Assembly: GCA_934101445.1 (NCBI GenBank)
Contig: CAKORQ010000074.1
Location: forward strand, 1 to 5,379
DNA length: 5,379 nucleotides
Source: an uncultured Bacilli bacterium
GTDB taxonomy: Bacteria > Bacillota_I > Bacilli_A > RF39 > UBA660
Direction: 5' to 3'
Numbering within the stretch: position 1 is the first letter of the stretch; the number at the start of each line of letters is the position of its first letter. Made by a program: the position numbers and the translations under genes. Positions 1 through 5,363 of the stretch are shown here, piece after piece. Below the pieces are notes generated by a model. That model ran no database searches. It saw only the letters and a list, made by a program, of their open reading frames with translations, and had not been told where the DNA came from.

Positions 1-93
1 GAGTTTGCGTGGCAAGAAGCAGTTAGTGAGAAGATGCTATCGCAAAATAATTATAATGTGAAGAAATTAACCAGAAAGATTATTGACTTTTGA
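1..93 (+). CDS. 3' end of an unidentified protein gene (partial)
   Basis: The first frame is open from the window edge to a TGA at 91-93 and encodes 30 residues, beginning EFAWQEAVSE and ending LTRKIIDF. The other two forward frames close earlier (stops at about 22-24 and 58-60), so this is the best candidate for the end of an upstream gene. The fragment is charged, with no membrane segment and no motif I recognise; I cannot assign a family. No convincing terminator follows it, and the -35 box of the next promoter lies inside its last codons, so the downstream operon starts right at its end. Whether it is related to the peptide cluster is unknown. Confidence 0.5.
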   Translation, partial: EFAWQEAVSEKMLSQNNYNVKKLTRKIIDF

Positions 94-110
94 TTTTGAA
101 ATGATATAAT
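83..110 (+). promoter_or_regulatory. Strong sigma-A type promoter with extended -10
   Basis: TTGACT (83-88) is followed by a 16-base spacer and a perfect TATAAT (105-110), with TG at 102-103 giving an extended -10 (TGATATAAT). This is the best promoter in the window. Transcription should start near 116-118, about 35 bases before the 21-codon ORF at 153. The predicted RNA would start almost directly with a small hairpin (GAGG 118-121 pairing CCTC 128-131), which may stabilise the 5' end. It would drive the peptide ORF and, by readthrough of the hairpin at 230-254, the adenylating enzyme and ABC-F genes. Confidence 0.8.
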
Positions 111-152
111 TTTTTTAGAGGGTAGGTCCTCGTGTTTGATTGGGAGAGTAAT

Positions 153-218
153 ATGAATTTTCAAGTGAAAAAAATTAAAAAAACAAAATTTGAATGTCAT
201 GTAGATCAAAATTGTTAA
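153..218 (+). CDS. Candidate 21-residue precursor peptide (MccA-like position) or leader peptide
   Basis: A short ORF starts at ATG 153 and stops at TAA 216-218. GGGAGAG at 142-148 is a good ribosome binding site, with GGAG ending six bases before the ATG, and a strong promoter lies about 35 bases upstream of the start. The peptide begins MNFQVKKIKK and ends FECHVDQNC. Its first half is very basic (Lys at 6, 7, 9, 10, 12); its second half has Cys15, His16, Asp18 and a terminal Cys21. It is followed by a hairpin and then by an MccB-like gene, the place where mccA sits in microcin C operons. Known MccA peptides are tiny (seven residues in E. coli, about 20 in some Bacillus) and normally end in Asn, which receives the nucleotide; here Asn20 is second to last and Cys is last. 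I infer a substrate of the neighbouring enzyme; a regulatory leader peptide is the chief alternative. That it is translated is likely; its function is inference. Confidence 0.6.
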   Translation: MNFQVKKIKKTKFECHVDQNC

Positions 219-229
219 TTTCTAGTAGG

Positions 230-254
230 AGACTCGTTATTAAATGAGTCTTTT
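230..254 (+). terminator. Hairpin with T-run between peptide ORF and enzyme gene (partial terminator or attenuator)
   Basis: AGACTC (230-235) pairs with GAGTCT (246-251). Inside, a G-T wobble and two T-A pairs extend the stem to about nine base pairs, leaving a four-base ATTA loop, and the 3' arm runs into TTTT (251-254). The T-run is short, so incomplete termination is likely: many short transcripts of the peptide ORF and fewer that continue into the enzyme gene. In E. coli microcin C operons a terminator-like hairpin in the same place sets the ratio of mccA to downstream mRNA. I did not find a convincing anti-terminator partner upstream. Confidence 0.6.
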
Positions 255-275
255 ACCATATTAGGAGGTTATTTA

Positions 276-1325
276 ATGTTAATACTTAATCCCTTAAAAC
301 CAATTTATAAAAATGTTAATAATAATTTGGTAAGAATGGGAAATTTTAAGAATCATGCAAAAGAATTGGTTTGCGATAATGACAGCGTTATAAAATTATT
401 TGATTTATTACAAAAACCGATAAGTAAAAGAAAATTGATAGAGCAAATGGCTATTATATTAAACGATGTCAAAAAATCAGAAATTGAAAATTCTATAAAT
501 TATTTAATTTCAGAAAAGTTTATCATCAGTTATACTGAATATAAAAATATTGTTAATAGTGGGCGGTTTAATCGGCAAAATTTATTTTTTTCTATGTATA
601 GTGATGAAATAAAAGAATGGAATATCAAAAGGCAACCTAATATTTTAATTTTAGGAGTTGGCGGTATAGGGTCAAATGTTGTAGAAATACTTTATCGTTC
701 GGGATTTAGAGATTTTACATTTGTTGACTGTGACAAAGTTGATGAGTCTAATTTAATTAGACAAATTCCGTATAACTATAATGATATAGGAAAGAATAAG
801 GTCAATGTTTTAAAAGAAAGATTTTTAGAAAATGAGCATATTAAGTGTTATAATAAAAAAATATTAGAATGTAAGGATATCGAATTTGAAATATCAAAAA
901 CAGATTTTGTAGTATCTACTTTAGATAGACCATTAAGAAAAATAAGAAGAATGGTTAATAAGCTATGTGTGGAGTATCAGAAGCCAGTAATTTTTGCTGG
1001 ATTTTCTGAACATGTTGGTATGGTTGGGCCTTTTATTGTACCGCAAAAAACTGCTTGTTTAAAATGTATGGATAGAAAATTAAGTACTATCCCATATGAA
1101 AATGTTGCTATTACTCCTTCTTATGGCCCTTTATGTTTAGTAATATCTAGTTTTGTAGCAAATGAAGTTATCAATTATTATTATAAATTTAATAAGAACA
1201 ATTTAATGGGAAAAACTATGATGATAAATATGTTTGATTTTAGTTCTAAAATAATAAAATGGAAAAAAGAGCAGAATTGTGAGGTGTGCGGTAATGATAG
1301 TAAAAAATATTCGAAAGCAAATTGA
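276..1325 (+). CDS. MccB-like E1/ThiF-family peptide adenylyl(nucleotidyl)transferase
   Basis: This 349-residue protein matches the length and layout of microcin C MccB (about 350), which couples a nucleotide to the C-terminus of a short ribosomal peptide. AGGAGG (263-268) lies seven bases before the ATG. Residues 1-90 form a small helical, winged-helix-like domain (about 35-85), corresponding to the peptide-clamp or RRE region of MccB. The nucleotide-binding E1 core follows: GVGGIGSN (127-134), the acidic D151-C-D153 stretch, SNLIRQ (158-163) and GKNK (172-175), then VVSTLD with D217. C261-x-x-C264 and C335-x-x-C338 form the structural zinc site. E. coli MccB, as I remember it, shares these blocks and the GPxxVPxKTxCxxC stretch. 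No separate E1 catalytic-cysteine or rhodanese domain is seen, arguing against MoeB or ThiF housekeeping roles. It is cytoplasmic. The probable substrate is the peptide at 153-218. Family assignment is firm; nucleotide (ATP or CTP) and product are unknown. Confidence 0.88.
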   Translation: MLILNPLKPIYKNVNNNLVRMGNFKNHAKELVCDNDSVIKLFDLLQKPISKRKLIEQMAIILNDVKKSEIENSINYLISEKFIISYTEYKNIVNSGRFNRQNLFFSMYSDEIKEWNIKRQPNILILGVGGIGSNVVEILYRSGFRDFTFVDCDKVDESNLIRQIPYNYNDIGKNKVNVLKERFLENEHIKCYNKKILECKDIEFEISKTDFVVSTLDRPLRKIRRMVNKLCVEYQKPVIFAGFSEHVGMVGPFIVPQKTACLKCMDRKLSTIPYENVAITPSYGPLCLVISSFVANEVINYYYKFNKNNLMGKTMMINMFDFSSKIIKWKKEQNCEVCGNDSKKYSKAN

Positions 1326-2907
1326 TGGCAATACTATATTTGATAATATTTCTTTTAGTTTAAATACTCAAGATAAAGTTGGCTTGGTTGGTGTTAATGG
1401 TTCAGGTAAATCAACTTTATTAAAAGTTCTTGGTGGTATTATTACTACTGATAATGGTGTAATCGATTTAGATGGCGATAGTATTGGCTATTTGTACCAA
1501 GAGATACCAATAAAGTATAACAATTACACAATCGAAAAATACATAAAGGAAATAGTAGGCTTTACTGAATTAGAAAAAAGATTGCATTTTCTAGAAAATA
1601 ATCTTAGCGAAGATAACATGGATGAATATGGTGATGTTCTTAATGCTTTTTTAAATATAAATGGATATTCTTTTGATGAAGATTTGAATAAAATAATGAG
1701 CGGGCTATCGCTAAATAAAAATTTGAATTCTCAGATAGGTCATCTATCTGGTGGGGAAAGAATAAAAGTTTTGCTAGCTACTTTGTTAATGATGAATAGG
1801 GATATTCTTTTACTTGATGAACCAACAAATAATTTAGATATTACGGCTATAGAATGGCTAGAAAAATATTTGGAGACATCTTCAAAGAAAATGATAATAG
1901 TATCTCACGATGAAATGTTTTTAAATAATATTGTTAATAAAATTTTTGAATTGAATAATGGCGAGTTAAGGCAATATAATACTGGTTATAAAGATTACTT
2001 GATAACGAAGAAACAAGAATATGAGAAACGAAAATTAGAATATGAACAGGCTAAAGACCAAAGAGATAAGTTAAAAGCAAAATTAGAACAAGCCAAAAGT
2101 TGGAGTAGCAAGGGATTAGGCTCAAAGGCTCATAATGACAATGATAAAATTGCTAATAATTTTGCCAAAGAAAAGACTAATACTGGCAATGTTGTTAGAC
2201 TAACTAAAGAATTAGAAAAAGTCGATGTTCTATATTTTGAAGAACATAAACCTATTAATTTAATATTTAACTTTAGTGATGTTTCTGGTAATAAAGATAT
2301 TGGATTGGAAAATTTAGTGTGCGGTTATAATACTTTTCAGACGCCAAAAATAAATTTGGTAATACCATTTGGAGCTAAAATAATGATATCTGGTGGCAAT
2401 GGGAGTGGGAAAACAACTCTTATTAAAACAATTTTAGGAAAGTTATCGGCAGTTAACGGAAAAGTTAATATTGGTAATGGTGTAAGAATTGGGTATATAT
2501 CCCAAAATACTCTGGAGGCTAATACTGATGAATCTATATATGCATACATAACTAGTGATATTGTAGAAAAAGATAGTACACAGATTTTTACCTTATTTGC
2601 TAAATTTAATTTTGATTATGATGATAGAAATAAGCCCTATAATATTTTATCCCCTGGAGAAAGGACAAGAATTAATATTATCAAGTTAATCTTAAATAAT
2701 ATTAATGTTTTGATTTTAGATGAAGTAACAAATCACTTAGATAAAGATGGCTTAGATATTATATATGAATTGATATCGTCTTATCCGGGTACTATAATTA
2801 GCATATCCCATAATAGAAAATATAATGAGGTATTAAATGCTGATATTGAGTTAAATATGAAAGATGGGCAAGTTAATTATCGAAAATTAATAAAATTAAA
2901 AAAATAA
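1294..2907 (+). CDS. ABC-F family ATPase (ribosome-protection or translation-factor type)
   Basis: The protein carries two ATP-binding domains in one chain and no membrane segments, which defines ABC-F. Domain 1: Walker A GVNGSGKST (33-41), signature LSGGE (151-155), Walker B ILLLDEP with D175/E176, switch H205. Domain 2: Walker A GGNGSGKTT (367-375), signature LSPGE (452-456), Walker B LILDEV with D476/E477, switch H506. Both catalytic glutamates are present, so both sites look competent. The charged linker between them (about 230-325), with a tip around SWSSKGLGSK (269-278), should form the coiled-coil arm that enters the ribosome near the P-site tRNA. I choose ATG 1294 (537 residues, start MIVKNIRKQ) over an in-frame GTG at 1279, because GAGG at 1281-1284 is well spaced for 1294 and ABC-F proteins begin this way. 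It overlaps the enzyme gene by 32 bases, implying translational coupling. ABC-F proteins protect or rescue ribosomes and do not export, so I infer self-protection; drug spectrum cannot be read. No exporter is present in the window. Confidence 0.9.
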   Translation: MIVKNIRKQIDGNTIFDNISFSLNTQDKVGLVGVNGSGKSTLLKVLGGIITTDNGVIDLDGDSIGYLYQEIPIKYNNYTIEKYIKEIVGFTELEKRLHFLENNLSEDNMDEYGDVLNAFLNINGYSFDEDLNKIMSGLSLNKNLNSQIGHLSGGERIKVLLATLLMMNRDILLLDEPTNNLDITAIEWLEKYLETSSKKMIIVSHDEMFLNNIVNKIFELNNGELRQYNTGYKDYLITKKQEYEKRKLEYEQAKDQRDKLKAKLEQAKSWSSKGLGSKAHNDNDKIANNFAKEKTNTGNVVRLTKELEKVDVLYFEEHKPINLIFNFSDVSGNKDIGLENLVCGYNTFQTPKINLVIPFGAKIMISGGNGSGKTTLIKTILGKLSAVNGKVNIGNGVRIGYISQNTLEANTDESIYAYITSDIVEKDSTQIFTLFAKFNFDYDDRNKPYNILSPGERTRINIIKLILNNINVLILDEVTNHLDKDGLDIIYELISSYPGTIISISHNRKYNEVLNADIELNMKDGQVNYRKLIKLKK

Positions 2908-2913
2908 ATTATC

Positions 2914-2952
2914 AAGTTTATTGGTAATTTTTTTAAACTTATCTATTTTTTA
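2914..2952 (+). terminator. Possible weak terminator after the ABC-F gene
   Basis: AAGTTTA (2914-2920) can pair with TAAACTT (2934-2940) to give a seven-base-pair AT-rich stem with a 13-base loop, followed by ATCTATTTTTT. The stem has only one G-C pair at each side and the loop is large, so it would be weak. It sits six bases after the ABC-F stop codon, where a terminator is expected. Confidence 0.35.
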
Positions 2953-2961
2953 TGATAAAAT
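2933..2961 (+). promoter_or_regulatory. Probable extended -10 promoter of the histidine kinase gene
   Basis: TG (2953-2954) then TAAAAT (2956-2961) forms an extended -10 (TGATAAAAT). The -35 candidate TTAAAC (2933-2938) is poor, 17 bases upstream, as is common for extended -10 promoters. The same TGATAAAAT element occurs before the next gene at 5326-5334, which supports it as this organism's usual promoter form. The kinase gene starts about 28 bases downstream. Confidence 0.5.
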
Positions 2962-2988
2962 TAGGTTATAAAATAGTAGGTGATGAGA

Positions 2989-5304
2989 ATGGGAACAGGT
3001 ATTTATTTACCATTGAGCGCATTATTATTTAGTGTTTTAATAATGCTGATGTTTTTTGTTAAAGGACATATTAATACTTTTGAAACTAAATTATATGGAG
3101 TTTTAATAATAACTAACTTTGTTGGCCTTATTTTAGAATTATTATGTACAGTTGGGGCATTAATATATGACAGTAATAGAATTTTAGCCGACTTCTTGTT
3201 AAAATCATATTTATTGTATTTAGTGGCATGGGCACTTCTATTTACCGTGTATGTTTTTTATATTTCCCATGATAAAAATACCAATTTAAAGATAAAGGAT
3301 AAAGCTTTAAAATTAGTAGCAATATTTTATTTTATATGTGTGTTTTTTATTTATGCTTTACCAATAAATTTAATTATAAAAAATGACTTTTCAGTTAGAT
3401 ATACCACTGGCGCTAGCGTTAATTTTACATATGTTGTTTCTTTGATTTTAGTAGGTATTATGTTATATTGTTTACTTAGAAATATAAAAAAATTAGCCAC
3501 CAAAAAATATATTCCTTTACTAGCCTTTTTAACTCTAGGTAGTGGTTCGATGATTTTTCAGATGTTTAATCCTAGTATTCTTTTAGTAACATATATGGAA
3601 ACCTTTATAACCGTATTAATGTATCATACTATTGAAAATCCTGATTTAAAAATGGTTAATCAGTTAGAACTTGCTAAAAATGAAGCGGAAAAAGCAAACA
3701 GGGCTAAGTCAGATTTCCTATCTAGTATGTCTCATGAGATTAGAACGCCTTTAAATGCGATAGTAGGTCTTTCTAATGATATTAAAGAACGTGGTAATTG
3801 TCCTAAAGACATGCAAGAAGATTTAGGGGATATCGTTAATGCTTCTAATACTTTACTTGAAATAGTTGGTAATATCATGGATATTAATAAGATAGAATCT
3901 GATAAGATGGAAATTATTGAAGTGCCTTATAACTTTAAAGAAGAAATAGAAACCTTAGCAAGAATAGACTCAATAAGAATTGGGGAAAAGCCAATCGAAT
4001 TAACCGTTGATATAGCTAGTGATATGCCTTATGAATTAATTGGCGATAAAGGGCATATTAAAGAGATAGTTAATAATTTATTGTCGAATGCCATTAAATA
4101 TACCGATAAAGGTAAAATTGAACTAAATGTAAAATGTATAAATAAAGATGATATTTGTAATTTATATATTACTTGTAAAGATACCGGAAAAGGTATAAAA
4201 GCCGAGAATATTAGTCGATTATTTAATAAGTTTGATAGATTAGATGCGGAAAGAAATACCACGGTTGAAGGAACGGGACTTGGTCTTGCCATTACGAAAA
4301 AATTAGTTGAATTAATGGGTGGTAAAATTAACGTAGAATCAACTTTTGGCAAGGGTTCAATCTTCATGGTAAATGTTCCTCAAAGAATAGGTATGATGAG
4401 TAAACCTTTAACTAAAGAAGAATTGAATAATACAGCCGAGTTAATATTAGATTTAAGTAAGAATAATATTGATTATAGTAAAAAGAAAATCTTAGTAGTT
4501 GATGATAATAAACTAAATATTAAAGTAGCCAGAAGAGCCTTAGAGCCTTTACATTTTAAAGAAATTGATGATGCCGAAAATGGGTTAGTATGTGTTAATA
4601 AAATCAAAGAAGACAATACTTATGATATTATTTTAATGGATATAATGATGCCGGTGATGAGTGGAGAGACGGCTCTTAAAAATTTAAAAGAAATAGAAGG
4701 GTTTAATACACCAGTTATAGCCTTAACAGCAGATGCCATTGCCGGAGCCGAAGAAAAATATAAAGAAGAAGGGTTTACTAGTTATATAGCTAAACCATTT
4801 AGTAAAGATCAGATAAAACTTAAATTAGATAAAGTATTTGAAGAATTAGAAAATAATAAAAAAGATAAAGCCAAAAAAGATAATTTCAAAGATAAAAATG
4901 TAAATAAAAAACCAGATAAAAATCCGAAGAAAAATAATGATAATAAAACCTATGATGAAAAGTATTTGGTAGATAATGGAATTGACTATAATAAAGGGGT
5001 AGAGTTATTTGGAGATATAACAACTTACAAAGAAATGCTAAGTGATTGGTATAAAGATTCTTTAAATAAATTTAAGAAAATAAAAGAATTATTAGATAAT
5101 AAGGATATGCAAAATTATAGTGTAGAAGTACATTCCTTAAAAAGTGATGCCAAGTATTTTGGAATGAATAGATTAGCCGAAATATCTTTAGACCATGAAT
5201 TAAAAAGTAAAGAAAATAATACTGATTATGTAATTAATAATTTTAAAGAGTTAGAAAAAGAATTTAATAGAGTAATAGAAATAGTAGGTAAGTACTTAAA
5301 ATAG
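2989..5304 (+). CDS. Membrane-bound hybrid histidine kinase with receiver and HPt domains
   Basis: From ATG 2989 this is a 771-residue sensor kinase carrying a whole phosphorelay in one chain. About seven hydrophobic segments (roughly 7-24, 35-59, 71-92, 107-130, 146-163, 174-193, 197-214) form the membrane sensor. A short coiled coil leads to HisKA, SSMSHEIRTPLNAI with phospho-acceptor H249. HATPase follows: N-box NNLLSNAIKYT (362-372), DTGKGI (398-403), GTGLGLA (428-434). The receiver has D505/D506, acceptor D551 in LMDIMMP, T580 and K602. A Lys/Asn/Asp-rich linker (about 625-655) connects to an HPt domain with H715 in VHSLKSDAK. All phosphotransfer residues are present, so the chain H249 to D551 to H715 should work; its final response regulator is not in this window. 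TAGGTGAT at 2977-2984 matches the anti-Shine-Dalgarno sequence and favours ATG 2989 over in-frame GTG 2980 or ATG 2983. The ligand is unknown. Codon use differs from the two genes before it (GCC is common for Ala), and a likely own promoter suggests an independent unit. Confidence 0.92.
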   Translation: MGTGIYLPLSALLFSVLIMLMFFVKGHINTFETKLYGVLIITNFVGLILELLCTVGALIYDSNRILADFLLKSYLLYLVAWALLFTVYVFYISHDKNTNLKIKDKALKLVAIFYFICVFFIYALPINLIIKNDFSVRYTTGASVNFTYVVSLILVGIMLYCLLRNIKKLATKKYIPLLAFLTLGSGSMIFQMFNPSILLVTYMETFITVLMYHTIENPDLKMVNQLELAKNEAEKANRAKSDFLSSMSHEIRTPLNAIVGLSNDIKERGNCPKDMQEDLGDIVNASNTLLEIVGNIMDINKIESDKMEIIEVPYNFKEEIETLARIDSIRIGEKPIELTVDIASDMPYELIGDKGHIKEIVNNLLSNAIKYTDKGKIELNVKCINKDDICNLYITCKDTGKGIKAENISRLFNKFDRLDAERNTTVEGTGLGLAITKKLVELMGGKINVESTFGKGSIFMVNVPQRIGMMSKPLTKEELNNTAELILDLSKNNIDYSKKKILVVDDNKLNIKVARRALEPLHFKEIDDAENGLVCVNKIKEDNTYDIILMDIMMPVMSGETALKNLKEIEGFNTPVIALTADAIAGAEEKYKEEGFTSYIAKPFSKDQIKLKLDKVFEELENNKKDKAKKDNFKDKNVNKKPDKNPKKNNDNKTYDEKYLVDNGIDYNKGVELFGDITTYKEMLSDWYKDSLNKFKKIKELLDNKDMQNYSVEVHSLKSDAKYFGMNRLAEISLDHELKSKENNTDYVINNFKELEKEFNRVIEIVGKYLK

Positions 5305-5326
5305 TATTTACTTACTTTTTATTTTT
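5288..5326 (+). terminator. Intrinsic terminator at the end of the kinase gene
   Basis: GTAAGTA (5288-5294) pairs perfectly with TACTTAC (5309-5315). An inner ACT/AGT pairing (5294-5296 with 5303-5305) can extend the fold, and the 3' arm is followed directly by TTTTTATTTTT (5316-5326). The 5' arm lies inside the last codons of the kinase gene and the stop codon is in the loop region. This is the clearest terminator in the window. Confidence 0.75.
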
Positions 5327-5334
5327 GATAAAAT
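5307..5334 (+). promoter_or_regulatory. Probable promoter of the next gene, overlapping the terminator
   Basis: TTTACT (5307-5312), a 16-base spacer, and TAAAAT (5329-5334) preceded by TG at 5326-5327 form an extended -10 promoter much like the ones at 83-110 and 2953-2961. Its -35 lies in the 3' arm of the kinase terminator and the terminator T-run serves as its spacer. It should start transcription near 5341, about 20 bases before the ATG at 5364. Confidence 0.5.
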
Positions 5335-5363
5335 TTAAATAGAAGTTTAGGAGAGATTGTTTT

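Noticed and set aside
194..247. Seventeen-codon ORF starting MSCRSK
   Set aside because: No ribosome binding site before it, and it runs through the better ORF at 153-218 in another frame and into the hairpin.
244..264. Six-codon ORF MSLLPY overlapping the hairpin, with TAGGAGA (225-231) upstream, considered as a heptapeptide-like MccA
   Set aside because: The gap from GGAG to the ATG is 12 bases, the start lies in the hairpin, the stop overlaps the enzyme's ribosome binding site, and it does not end in Asn. The ORF at 153 has better spacing and position.
1279..1293. GTG start at 1279 for the ABC-F gene
   Set aside because: No ribosome binding site at the right distance; the ATG at 1294 has GAGG well placed and gives the usual ABC-F N-terminus.
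276..1325. MoeB/ThiF housekeeping sulfur-carrier activator
   Set aside because: The extra N-terminal clamp-like domain, 349-residue length, MccB-like blocks and the absence of nearby thiamine or molybdopterin genes or sulfur-carrier protein fit MccB better.
2337..2549. Reverse-strand ORF of 70 codons inside the ABC-F gene
   Set aside because: It is a shadow of the second ATP-binding domain, with no ribosome binding site or recognisable product.
2980..2988. GTG 2980 or ATG 2983 as start of the kinase
   Set aside because: Both fall inside the Shine-Dalgarno match TAGGTGAT; ATG 2989 has proper spacing.
4029..4367. Reverse-strand ORF of 112 codons inside the kinase gene
   Set aside because: It mirrors the conserved HATPase coding sequence and shows no family resemblance of its own.
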